Shown: positions 11,467 to 22,151 of the stretch, piece by piece
How positions within the stretch are numbered: position 1 is the first letter of the stretch
How the letters are laid out: the number at the start of each line of letters is the position of its first letter
Origin: Globisporangium splendens
Taxonomy: Eukaryota; Oomycota; Peronosporomycetes; Pythiales; Pythiaceae
Assembly (NCBI GenBank): GCA_006386115.1
Contig: VFIW01000063.1
Location: 1-64,000 of the forward strand
Length of the DNA: 64,000 nt
Direction: 5' to 3'
Notes under the pieces: model-generated
The model's database searches: none
Seen by the model: the letters and a program-made list of their open reading frames with translations, nothing else
What the model was told of the DNA's origin: nothing
Position numbers and translations under genes: made by a program

Positions 11467-12601
11467 CTCGTCCTTCTTCTCTGTCGGCGCGCACACTGCA
11501 CACTCGGCAACCAATTCTTCCTTTTCTTGCGCCTTCTCTATGGACAGACCCACAGATCGGAAAGAAGAAGAAGAAGAAGAAGGAGAAGAAGGAAAGGCGA
11601 GAGAGTGATGGTCGACAAGTGCTGACAAAAGTACTGTTCGGGACAAATTAATTAGAGGAAAGATCGGACTTGCTGCTTCGACTGACAGCAACGACAGCTG
11701 CTGCAGCATTGTGTTGACAAGTGAAGCTGTGCACCCGCAAGCGCACGCTGCCTTGGGCAATGAAGCTCCTCCACCACCAATGCACGGTGCTGCTTCACTA
11801 CGCACAGGCACCCAAGTGTGCAACAAGACGGCATGCAAGAGGGTTGTTCATTGAGAAGCTTTCGCGCGTGTTCGCCGTCGATGGGTTGGTGGACTGCCAA
11901 GTGAAATCGAACGGCTGATATCGTTAGGAAAATCCACTTGGCTGGTGGTGGCGATTTGCATGGAACCTGCTACGGCAACCTCTGAAGCAGGCTGCAGCAA
12001 ATTAATGCGCTATGCTGTTGTCGGACAACGGTGGCAACGTACACACACTTCCGCATGACTCTTGGGAGCTTTAATCATTATTTTCATGCGTCTGCATCAA
12101 TATATCACTGCGAAAAATCCAATGCGTCGCTCAAATTCGTGGCTTTCAAACGTCTTCAAGCGTGCAATTGGGTTGAGGTCACTTCGCTGGGAATGATAAA
12201 ATTGTGTGGCGAAGCGGATGCAAATGTGGACTGATATGACCTTTTAAAATGCGTATGTGCCATGACAAAGGTCAGCATTGCATATAAATAACATCCTATA
12301 GAAGTTTACGCGATTCAAACAGGCGGCAGTAGATTCGCTTCGCTGGGTACACTCCGTTGCAGCGCATCCCGTTCGGGTCTGCTTTAGATGAGGTCTTCTT
12401 GCATTTTCTTGAACATGGAGATCAGTCCTCACGGTCCCCTTGCTGCGCTGTCAAGCAGTTGGGTGATATGGAAGGACAGGCGCGTCCGGAGTCTTCACTT
12501 CCTCTCCAGTGAGCACTTTCGCTGCCAGCCAGCCACTGTCTCCCTCATATCAATTCGTCTTTTGCCGCGTTCGATCAAGAGCTCCTTGTGCGCCAAGCTT
12601 C
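11467..12601. other. Intergenic, divergent promoter region
   Basis: Lies between the RAB3GAP2 start (minus) and glycoprotein A start (plus). It contains a GAA-rich tract (11562-11598 on the plus strand). No other feature is supported. Confidence 0.5.
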
Positions 12602-14221
12602 ATGCACACGCAGACATCACCACAGCGCATTGCGAGTGCGATCCCCTTGGTCGTATCCCTACTATGGAGCTCCGTCCACGTGAATGCGCTATCATCCAGT
12701 ACGTTTGTCTGTCATGCTGCCTTGATATTCTCATATCAAGAGCTGACCTCTTGTTTCATATCCGCAGGTTTCCTTCATGACGGCAAAACGACGTACTGCT
12801 GGCGCATCCCGACATCGTACACGGTCAAGCAGCCGCAGTGGACGGACGCCGTGCTCTCGGGCGAAGCCAAGGCGTGTTCGATCTCGATGACTCTCCAGCT
12901 GGAGTCTCAGGAGGTGACTGCGGGCGAGTTTGTGGCCGTGAACTGGACCGTGACGCTCGAGAAAGAGCGGCTCAGCAACAGCTCCAATATCAAGCAGGGC
13001 TCCGTGTTCCGCATCACCGACGAGAGCTCGGGTGAACTCGTCGACGTGATCCACTCCAACGTGCACTCGTGCGAGTTTGGCTCGAACTGCGACCCGTTCC
13101 GCATGGGCACGCGCTTCGTGGACAACACACCTAACAAAGTTGGCACGTTCCCATCTGGCAACGGCAGCAATGCGACCATTTTGTTCACTTCGACCAACGA
13201 ACTGCTGTTCCCCAGCACAGGTATCTACTCGGTGCTCGCGCACATCATCCTACCAGGCGCCAACACGAGCAACGAGCGCTTCGACTACGCCGTGTACCAG
13301 CGCATCACGGTCAAGGAGAAAGCTAGCAACAACGCTTCTACTGTCACTGTGTCGAGAGTTGCGGGCTCAACCCCAGAGACTGTATCCAACAGCAGCGACG
13401 AGAATGCCAGTGCCAAGAAGTCATCGTCGTCTTCGTCTAGCACCAGTGGCTTCATCCTCGGTATCGTTGGTGGCATCGTCACTGTACTTGTGCTTGTCGG
13501 GATCGCGGTGGTCGTGAAAAGGCGACGAGCCAAACTCGCTGCGTCATCCGCACTCACCCCGCATGGGGGAACGCAGCCTCGAGCGCTCCGCCCCGTTGAC
13601 AAGACGCTCAATGCGCTCCACAATAGTGACGGCAATAGCTCGGACGTAAGCGCCATCAGCCACATCCCAGGGCTCGGAGGATCAAGCGAGCGTCTTGGCG
13701 CCCTGCGTCCATCGCCGTACCCTCGGTACTTGACGAGCACGGACCACGCAGCGGAGCAGCAACCACGTCATACGCAGCGTACGGAAATGGACATTCGCGA
13801 GTTCAATGACACGTACGACAACACGTCGAGCTACCACTTCATCTCTGATGGCAAGACTAATCCAGCTGATAGTGCAAACAAGCGAGCGAAGCAGTCCCAC
13901 AACCTTGTCGACTCAGAATACTCGGTGGACTTCGTTTACCCAGCGACGACGACGACGCGGTCCAACGATGGTCTCTTGCTCAACCTTGAGAGCGCTCGCT
14001 TCGCAGACACCTTCCGCTCTGACGACACGTACTCGCGCAGCGGTGCCGATGGAAATGACGACTCGTACGTGCACTTTGGCGCCGTGGAGAACTGCTCGGC
14101 GACGTCGTCGCGAGTGTTTTCATCGGTTTCGGAAGACTCGGACGGTGTGGACGACGACATGGAGAGCTTCATCTCAAGTCGACGTACGGGGTACTATGAC
14201 TCGAGAGACATCGAGCTTTAA
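12602..14221 (+). CDS. Glycoprotein A: secreted-entry single-pass membrane protein, paralogue of B and C
   Basis: Exons 12602-12698 and 12768-14221 (phase-1 intron), 516 aa. Exon 1 is a signal peptide (RIASAIPLVVSLLWSSV...). Exon 2 opens with FLHDGKTTYCW, then an ectodomain of about 230 aa rich in N-glycosylation sequons (NWT, NSS, NGS, NAT, NTS). Conserved cysteines lie at TTYC, KAC and VHSC...CDPF. A Ser-rich stalk is followed by one transmembrane helix (GFILGIVGGIVTVLVLVGIA), the basic stop VVKRRR, and a cytosolic tail of about 185 residues rich in Ser/Thr/Asp that ends DIEL. It should sit type I in the plasma membrane or endomembranes. I do not recognise a named family; function unknown. 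In-frame codons upstream of 12602 contain no ATG. Confidence 0.8.
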   Translation: MHTQTSPQRIASAIPLVVSLLWSSVHVNALSSSTFVCHAALIFSYQELTSCFISAGFLHDGKTTYCWRIPTSYTVKQPQWTDAVLSGEAKACSISMTLQLESQEVTAGEFVAVNWTVTLEKERLSNSSNIKQGSVFRITDESSGELVDVIHSNVHSCEFGSNCDPFRMGTRFVDNTPNKVGTFPSGNGSNATILFTSTNELLFPSTGIYSVLAHIILPGANTSNERFDYAVYQRITVKEKASNNASTVTVSRVAGSTPETVSNSSDENASAKKSSSSSSSTSGFILGIVGGIVTVLVLVGIAVVVKRRRAKLAASSALTPHGGTQPRALRPVDKTLNALHNSDGNSSDVSAISHIPGLGGSSERLGALRPSPYPRYLTSTDHAAEQQPRHTQRTEMDIREFNDTYDNTSSYHFISDGKTNPADSANKRAKQSHNLVDSEYSVDFVYPATTTTRSNDGLLLNLESARFADTFRSDDTYSRSGADGNDDSYVHFGAVENCSATSSRVFSSVSEDSDGVDDDMESFISSRRTGYYDSRDIEL

Positions 14222-14343
14222 CTCGTGTATGCTCAGCAGCCAGCACCCAGTGTTGTTGTATTTATTTGTCCCCAGATGAGAAGCAGATTCACCTCCGTTC
14301 TTGATGCAATAATGCATTTGTAAGCCATCGTTTTGCACTGTTC

Positions 14344-17251
14344 TTACGCCCAGCAAGATTCGCCCGTGTAGGAATTGTAGTAGTACGTCTGGCCGGAGCT
14401 TTCGTCGACCAGAGTCATCCATTCGCCTTCAGCAGGATACCCAACCTGAGGTGCGCTCTCGTCTGCCGTGAACTCGTTCACATACTGGTATTCATGGGAC
14501 GCCATGAACTCGTCGTAGGTCTGCGCATTTTCCGCTTCGGCTTGCTGCTTTTGCTGCTGCTTGGTGGCTTTCTTGAACGTCGACATGTCGGTCCAGTCAT
14601 GATTCACTTTGTTGCCCTTGGAATGGATGATCGTGAAGCAGCCCAAGCAGTACGGGTCTTGACACACGTAGCACCAACGTGTAGCTTTCATTTTCTCACA
14701 CTCGATGCAACGCAGAGAGCCCATGGTCTTCCATGTGTGTTTCTCTCGCTTGCTCGAGCGATGCAGTTTCTCATAGCATGCATCACAGAACATGTCTTCA
14801 CACTGGTCACAGCGGCGGCGCGCATCTTCCTCTTCGCACTCTACGCACAGCTTGTCTTCGTCATCGTCATCGTGTTCATGAGCGTGCTGCTCTTCTTTGT
14901 CATTGTCTGTATCATCTTTGGATTTGTCACCGCCAATATGTGGTGCCTTCCGGGTTCGCATTGCTTCCGATATATCACCATCGAGGGGATCAGGAATGAT
15001 CCTCCCATTCTGAAGCACCAAGTTGCCATCGGCTTTTGTGTACCCAGTTGGTGGTGGTGCCCAAATCGCCTCTCCGTTCTACAGAACAAGTTGAAAGCGA
15101 AAGTAGGAACAGTTAGTTCTGTTTGACACTGCTGTCTACTCCAAGCAGCGTCAAGATTTCTTTAATTCGTACCTCCTGGTTGTAGTAAAACCACGATGTA
15201 GTGTCCTCGCTCCAGTACTCCACCCACGTTCTCGCCAGCTTCACCAATTGCACAGCATGGGCTTCGCGTGCTCGTTGAACGCACTTTTTCGCAAGAAAAG
15301 CGCGCGCATGCTTCTGAATCGTTGTCGCTGCTTTCGCGCGCCATCGATTCTTCTCACGGAGCGCAAGCAGCTTCAACTCTGTCGACAAACGGGATCTACA
15401 AATAAACAAAACACTCAAGTAAGCCAAAACACCAGATTGATCTAGGACAATCCAGGCAGCAGATCTCACCGATAGCTCCGGTAAACTTTTTGGATCTTGA
15501 TCGCTGACGCATGCTCGAGCATCCTTCTCTGTCGCGCAAGTCGTTTAGCAATGTAGCCTCGACCGGCGGCTTGGATTTTGGTTGCAGCATGGTGTCGACG
15601 CTTGTGCAGCTGCTTCAAGAGAAAGAGTTTCCTCGTCACGCTCCCTCGGAACATGCGCTGAATCTTGGTCGCTGCCGCAGTTTGTTGCGCAAAAAGTCTC
15701 TGCGTCTTGACGAGGTAGGCAAACATGCGACCGCGATAGCCTCGCCAAGCGCGCTGGATCACGTGGATCGCATCGAGCTCCACCACTAACCGCTCCAGTG
15801 CCTTCACGCGCACAATGTCGGACCACCACTTTGTCCACGCCTGACGAAGCTTGCGCTGCGACCAATTCAGCAGAAAGTGATCGAGTTTCTTTGAGCCTTT
15901 GTACATGAGGTAGGTCTGCAGTTTCTCCTCCTGTTTCTCTTGAACGACCACTTGATTCCACTTTTGAAACGCGATGCCCTGTAGATTGAACAGCAAACGA
16001 CGGAAAATGTTCTCGACTTTGTCGCGTCCCCATCGCTTAAAGTGCAGCTACAATCAATACATCCATCTGTCAGCATTAAAGTTGGGGTGTTAGGCTTTCA
16101 AGGAAAAAATGCAGATACAATCCTTTACTCACCGACGTTCGTAGCTCGTTCGCGGGGCAAATCTTCTGAGCAAACACAATGTCATCCTTCACGAGCCGCG
16201 TGAGGTGCTGCACGCTGGTCAAGGCTGATTCCAGTTCTTTCCGTAAACTGTCACTCCGTTGCGCACGAACAACGCCGTCGCAGGATTTTCGAGAGCCGAC
16301 TTTGCATTTATGCCGTTTATCGTGCCTTCGATTCTGTGCGTGTTTCAGTTGTCTAGGAGGCATCCCGGGTAGTCTGCGTTCAGGTGAATTTTGGTTCGGA
16401 TCTCCACCATTTTGACCAGGAATGCCCCACGCGGTCTTCTTCTGGTCTCCACTCAATCCAGCCTCGAGCTCCGCAATTTCCTCCAAGGACAAACCAAGCG
16501 CGTCGCTCGCTTCCTTCCGGTCACGGTCTTCTTCGAGCATCCCGACTTCCTTCTGAGCGAGAACTGTCGCGGTTCCAACCACATTCACAGTCGGAAGTCG
16601 GAAGATTGGTAACACATGCTGCCCTTGGATCGGACTTCGACTTGATGAGGAAGATTCACTGTCGAGTCCCAGTTCAAACGGTGTCTCGCCAGTGGTCGTT
16701 AGAATTGGGAATATGTCGAGACTCGATCGAAGTCGGGGCAGGTTGACGCTATCGACAGCATTAATAGATAGGCTGGCACCGATGCGCGCTTCACTGGGTG
16801 CATTTCGCGATCTCTTGTGCTTCAGTATGGACTTGGTACTCTGATTCGAGGGACGGGCGAGCGTCTTGGATCGCATCAGCGCTTTCAAGGCGCCATCGTC
16901 CGTCTTGGTAGGACTGCAGAGTAATCCCAACTGCTCCGCTATTGCTGTCGACGCATCTTTGCTGGATCGACCCTGTTGCTGTTGGAAATCGGCGATCTTG
17001 TGCCGCCATTCTGTCTGGAGCTTGGACCGCGTGCGCTCCAGTTCCTCGAGCAATCGGAGCTCATGGTTGGTGAGACGATGCAGGATATCGGTGCGTGATG
17101 TCACGACATCGCCGTCTGTATGCTGCTGCTTCGTTCGCCCGACTTCTTTATCAGCTTTCTCTGCCTCGATGCCGGCATTGCGCGGTTGATGATCCAATTT
17201 CTTTGCGCCGCCCGACAAATTCCCACCAAACCACTCATGAAGTCTCGTCAT
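14344..17251 (-). CDS. IQ-motif / WW / B-box zinc-finger protein
   Basis: Exons 17251-16133, 16047-15470, 15395-15173, 15078-14344 join in frame (introns 74-94 nt) to 884 aa. Residues 1 to about 370 are largely disordered with short coiled-coil segments. The middle has at least five IQ calmodulin-binding motifs (IQRAWRGYRGR, IQRMFRGSVTR, IQAAGRGYIAK, IQKVYRSYR, IQKHARAFLAK). A WW domain is split by the last intron (WVEYWSEDTTSWFYYNQE then NGEAIWAPP). Two B-box-like zinc fingers follow (CVEC...CDQC...CDAC...H; CIEC...CYVC...CLGC...H), and a second WW ends the protein (EWMTLVDESSGQTYYYN...CWA). It probably acts as a calmodulin-binding scaffold. No orthologue is recognised. Its 3' end converges with glycoprotein A, 122 bp apart. 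Confidence 0.82.
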
Positions 17252-17532
17252 GTGGGTCAATTGCGCTGCACTTTGCCACGTAAATAACACAGACAATGCT
17301 CCACAGGATATAACGCATACAATGATACCTTTTGTTCATAAAACTCGATTCTTTTCATTTCATTTTTGCTTGCTCTTCTTCGAATTGTCTTTGCATTCGT
17401 GCTGGACGGTGCTCATATACCTGGGGAAGAAGAGAACACAAGATTCAATATGCATCTCCCTAATTTTGACTACTGTTTCGAGACGCTATACTGTTCGTTC
17501 CTTTCCACAGAACCACACCTTCTTTTCCGCGC

Positions 17533-18393
17533 TTACAACTTGAAGTGCACAAGCATGAACGTCGCGGCGAGACTGAGAATGACGTGCGAGAGCGCGTTGT
17601 GGTTGAACGAGTTCTTGGACGGACTCACGATCAGACCCTGGACGAGGCCGCTCCCGAGCTTCAGCACGTACACCAGCAACTCGTTGCTCGGGTGGCTCCA
17701 CTCCCAGTCAAACGCCATGGCGCTGGTGACAGCGCCAAAGATCATTGCTGGCAGATATCCGACAAACAGGAACAGCACGTGCATGTTGATGCTCGCCCAG
17801 ATCGCAAGCGCGATGTAGCACGTGCCAGCGACGATGATGATCGTGTACGCCCAGGATTCGCTCAGGTATCGGCTCGCAGCGAGCGACAGGAGCGCAAAGT
17901 TGGTGAGAATCGAAAAGCCGAGCACGATGCGCCACAAGATATCGATAAAGCCATCGACCGTCGTGCGCTTGAAGTTGAATCCAAACACCTTGGCACGCTG
18001 CACGAGACTCTTCTTCTTCTTGTCGGCAAAGCCGCGCATGGCTTCAAACGCGACATGGTGCAGCAACCCTCCAAACGCCGCGGAGATGCCCAGCGCCACA
18101 AAGTAGATCAGGTACCACGCCGGCTGACTGCTGCCTTCCTCGTTCGTCGCGAACAGAGTGATGTACACGGCGAACGCGAAGCACTGCACGGCCAGCAGGT
18201 AGTCCGTGATGAAGCACGCGGGCTGCGCGTCCCACTCCTCGCCCGTCGTGTCGCGGTACGACCACAAAGTGTGCTCGAGCTCCGTGACGGCGTCCAGACA
18301 CGCCTCGGCCACGCTTTTCTTGCGCTTGCGCAGGTTGCTGCTGCTGTTCTCGGGCGGCGGCGGCGCCTTGACCTCCATCACCGACGCGCTCAT
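17533..18393 (-). CDS. Multi-pass membrane protein, unknown family
   Basis: Intronless, 286 aa. A basic, proline-containing N-terminus (about 45 aa) precedes roughly eight hydrophobic helices, starting with TDYLLAVQCFAFAVYITLF. Conserved-looking polar residues lie in the helices: FGGLLHHVAFE after helix 2, and NHNALSHVILSLAATFML in the last helix. The scattered His/Asn/Asp pattern is reminiscent of 7TM hydrolase-like families (alkaline ceramidase/PAQR type), but I see no full signature, so no function is assigned. The ATG at 18393 is the first in frame. Confidence 0.75.
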   Translation of the reverse strand: MSASVMEVKAPPPPENSSSNLRKRKKSVAEACLDAVTELEHTLWSYRDTTGEEWDAQPACFITDYLLAVQCFAFAVYITLFATNEEGSSQPAWYLIYFVALGISAAFGGLLHHVAFEAMRGFADKKKKSLVQRAKVFGFNFKRTTVDGFIDILWRIVLGFSILTNFALLSLAASRYLSESWAYTIIIVAGTCYIALAIWASINMHVLFLFVGYLPAMIFGAVTSAMAFDWEWSHPSNELLVYVLKLGSGLVQGLIVSPSKNSFNHNALSHVILSLAATFMLVHFKL

Positions 18394-19653
18394 GTTGGCT
18401 GAGAGGCGCCTTGTGTCTTTTCCTGCTTAGAAGGCGGCTTGGGCAGTGCGGCGCGGGGGTCGCGTCTCCTTCCTGTTGCTGTTGGGCGAAGTGGTTGGAT
18501 TGTGGTGTGGCAGTGGGTGTGGTGGGTGGCGGGATTGCTAGATAGGACAGGATGGGCCGTCCGGATAAACATTGCGGGAATGAGCGGCATGGAGACAGGC
18601 GTCCGGATACACACCGACATGCGCCAGCAGCACTCTCCGTTTTCAGCCAATCACTACAGATAGAGTGTTTATTTTCAGCCAATGAGAGGCTGAAAGATGG
18701 GCGCCTCTCCTTTTTTTTTCTCTTTTCTGGGGAGGAGCGACTGCGCTTGACTGACGAAGGTGCCTAAAAATAGTCAGAAGGTCGTGATTACCTCTATTGT
18801 TATTACTGTTGGTGGCCGAGAGAGAGGGAAAAGGAATCTTCCGCACTGGGGAAAGCGAAGATGAGGAAAAGCCGGAGAGACATCGAGATTCTCGATGCGA
18901 TGGAGTGTAGCTATGCTGGAAGAAGAAGCGCATGCAGATTCCCGTGGCTGACGCGCGCAGATGTAGCTGCAATGTTCATCCGCTCTCCATGTGTCAGTCG
19001 CAGTCTGTGGCTTCCTCTAGCAATGGCTTTCCAGCAAGCGAAGAGGCGAGATCTGTGTGTGTGGCAGACAGGGAGTACATATGAGGCTCCTAGAGCCATG
19101 CTTTTTTTTCTTTCTTTAGCGCCGCTCTTGGACGGAGTTATGACCGCATTGGCAGGTGTATGCGCAGTTGGCTTGATAGCACCCACGCCTATCCATTCAT
19201 TCACTCAAATGGTCGCGCCGCGCGTGTAGCTATGTTTAGAGGAAGCCGGCGAGATTCCAGTGATGATGCACCTTGTGTTGAGTGGCGGTGCTTGTATTGT
19301 TTTCGCAGACTAATCCCACCTGCCAATGCATTCTGAAGTTTATGGAAGTGGTGTCGGTTTGTGGCTGTCATGAACACGATATGAAGGCAACTGAACTACT
19401 GCTCGTAATCGCATGGTTACGCCCGCACACGCTGACATTGGCTTGAACATCAGGAGAGACATGTGCAGTGGTGCATTACCATAGAGACATGAGAGTCACA
19501 ATGGCACGAGTGGCAGTGATGACCGCGCAGCTAGTTGAAGCTGCTCGTCATTCAAATGGCACCACCATGCAAAGAAAACAACAAGCTTCCTAACTATAAT
19601 ACAGCTCATCAACAGACATTTCCACATGGCATAAAAGTTGCAGAGCAATTGTC
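18394..19653. other. Intergenic, 1.26 kb, no gene seen
   Basis: Upstream of the membrane-protein gene. Two copies of TTTTCAGCCAAT (about 18647 and 18672) place paired CCAAT boxes about 260-290 nt before its start codon. The frames at 18861-19229 and opposite show no family signature and unlikely composition. Nothing else is supported. Confidence 0.5.
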
Positions 19654-21064
19654 TTAAAACTCAATCTCCTGGGCCTCCTCTTCGTCCGAGTCCGAGTCCG
19701 AGAGCGCGTCGGCGTGGCACGGCCGCGTGCGTCGGCGGCCGAGCGTTTCCAGCGGCACGAAGTTGTCGACGGGCGATCCCAGTTCGCGCTCGTCGTGCGC
19801 GAGGATGGCGCTGCAGTTGCTGTTGATGCTCTCCATGCTGTGGTGCGCGAAGAACATGCTCGAGAGCGGCGTGATCGGCGACGCCGACGGACGCACGTCC
19901 CAGTACCCGCCGCCGCGCGTAAAGTCCGCAACGCGCCGCTCTGTCGTTGACGACGCTGGTGACGACGAGACGCGACTCGCGCGCAGGATCGCGATCGTGG
20001 TGCTGTCGTCCACGAGGATGGAGCTCGGGAGCGTGTCCTGCGTGGCGTAGATCTCGGACCAGTCCGAGAACCGGAAGTGCTGCGAGTCGCCCGTGACCGG
20101 TGACATAGCCGCCGTCTGGCTCACCTTGGCGTCGTGCTGCTGCTGCTGCTGCCGCCGCCGTCGGCGTCTCGTGACCACCACGACGACCGTGATTGCGCAC
20201 CCAAAGATGACCGCGATACCCGCAGTGATGATGATGAACTGCGCCAACGTGACGCCCAGGAACTGACCGTTGGATTTGTTGTCGTCGGACTCCACCTGCA
20301 CACTCGTATTTGGTGCGGCATCCACGCTAATTGTCGTGTACGCGATGAAGTCGTGGCGCTGGTTGAGTCCAATGCCTGGCAGGATCAGGTACGCCGCCAG
20401 TGTGAACTCGCCCGGCGTCGAGAACGCCACTTCGCCATTCGACCGGAACGTGATCGAGTCGTTGCTTGAGAAATGGCTCAGGTTCGTGACATGAGTCATC
20501 GTCAGGTTCGCATTCTGGAACCGCGTGGAAAACGGATCGCACGCGTTCACGTCCTGGCCGCATAAATGAATCGCCGAATGAACGATCACGAAGTGCTGGG
20601 GCTCATCGGAGCTGCCACTGCTGCTACCGGATAAGGCATTCGAAGCTGTGTCTGCAGCATTCTCGGTGCCATTTGTGCTGCTCTCGTTCGCTTGGTTTAC
20701 CGTCACGGTCCACGCCAGCGGGATCCACTCGTTCACCTGGATGCTCGTGCTGTTGGACACGATGGTGATCTCAAGCGGACATTCCGCGCCAGAGCCACTG
20801 GAGAACAGATCTTCTCTGGAGAGCGTCAGAGCTGACGGAGACGCATTAAACGTCCAGCAGTACGTCGTGTGGTCATCGCGAACGTAATCCTCTGCACCAC
20901 ATCCACAAACACAGAAGATGTATGGAAATCTTATCAGCACTTCAACCGCCAAAAGATATCGGAGACGCATACAACGTACCGGAAGCTGCTACTGCTGTCG
21001 GTATCTGCTGCTGTCCGCAAAGCGCCAGCATGAGAAGCGCAGTCCAGCGCTGTATTCTCGTCAT
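19654..21064 (-). CDS. Glycoprotein B: single-pass membrane protein, paralogue of A and C
   Basis: Exons 21064-20980 and 20891-19654 (phase-1 intron), 440 aa. Exon 1 encodes a signal peptide (MTRIQRWTALLMLALCG...). Exon 2 starts EDYVRDDHTTYCW. The ectodomain carries sequons and the same cysteine pattern as A and C (TTYC, AEC, IHLC...ACDPF), followed by a beta-rich stretch AAYLILPG. One transmembrane helix (FIIITAGIAVIFGCAITVVV) is followed by a run of arginines and glutamines (about 20152-20170), then an acidic/Ser tail ending QEIEF. An AT-rich TATATATATAAAC lies 15-30 nt before the ATG. Function unknown; the tail is shorter than in A and C. Confidence 0.8.
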
Positions 21065-22151
21065 CTTGTCTTTTGTTTATATATATATACTGGGACCTGG
21101 ATCTCGTCAAGTGCGGCTAAGCTCAAATGAGTGAGCAACTCCGTTTTGTCACTGCTGTCGCCAAAGAAATCCGAGTCTCACGCCTGTGAACTGTGAGTTG
21201 ATCCTGTGGACAGATTTTCCTTTCTCAAGCGCTCTCTTTCTCGAGTGGAGCGAGGGCTCTTTGGAATGGCGGTGATTGCGCGGAGGAGAGCGAGCGGCCA
21301 CGAGAGACGCTGGCTGTCGTCGCTGCCGCCGAGAATGGAAGCGCTCTCTCGGCGCTTGCTACGTATAGAAATACAGACAAATGGCAGGTGCATCCGCACT
21401 GTACAGCAGTCATCAGTACCCACTAGCTCAAGACGGCGCGCTGAGGTTCTTCCATGGCGTCTTCATTTTCTTCCGCACTTTTCTTTTTCCTTTTTTCAGT
21501 TGTTCTTCTTCTCTTCCACAGCATCCACGTTTTGTTTTCTTTCGAGCAAGTAGGGGTGATTGCTGTACTCTCTCCATATGCATATCCTCTTGAATGCGAG
21601 CGCAACTCTTCACATATTTACTCCTAGTTATGTGCAAATGTGACCTTTGTAATTGGATACTGAGACGTTTCCGTGTTGACGGCATCACCACCGCACGTTT
21701 TTCTTGTTGGCGTTGATGTTGGAACTGCCAGCACCATCTCCTTCAAAAGCGCACCACACACCGAGCAGAAGCATGCCAGCGCAGTGTGTCTTTCTTTCCA
21801 CAGACCCGCCGTTGAGCGCATCGCGCGAGGCGTCTTTACATGCGCATCGCGGGAGGCGTCTTTACATGCGCATTGCACTCACTGAACGCCTGCGCAACGC
21901 TAAGATCCTTCTGCGCATCATAACAAGAAACGCCACGCAGCCCAGTTCAGGATTGACACAAGAAGTTCTTTTGTCTTCTTTCTGCAATCCTCTTCATAAC
22001 GAATGGATGGGGTCATGGCTCTGTTTCATGCCGCTGTGTTTCTTCTCTATATATGTTGTTCTTTTCCGCGGCATCACCATACTCAATGGCTTCATTATCG
22101 CAGACTGCACAATGCCTTTCCGTGAATCAAGGCGAACCGCAGGCATGGTCT
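21065..22151. other. Intergenic, 1.1 kb
   Basis: Between glycoprotein B's start and the 3' end of the first MFS transporter. It contains the 26-bp tandem repeat listed separately and no supportable gene. Confidence 0.5.
21816..21876. repeat. 26-bp tandem repeat, two copies plus a partial third
   Basis: Two adjacent 26-bp units (21816-21841 and 21842-21867) differ at one base. Both contain GAGGCGTCTTTACAT, and a partial third unit (GCGCATTGC) follows. Noncoding; no function evident. Confidence 0.8.

Noticed and set aside
17545..18402. 285-codon plus-strand frame opposite the membrane protein
   Set aside because: Same length as the real gene and made of charged low-information sequence; a shadow frame.
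18861..19229. 122-codon frame in the 18.4-19.6 kb gap
   Set aside because: No homology to neighbours, no domain, and AT/GC usage unlike the genes here.
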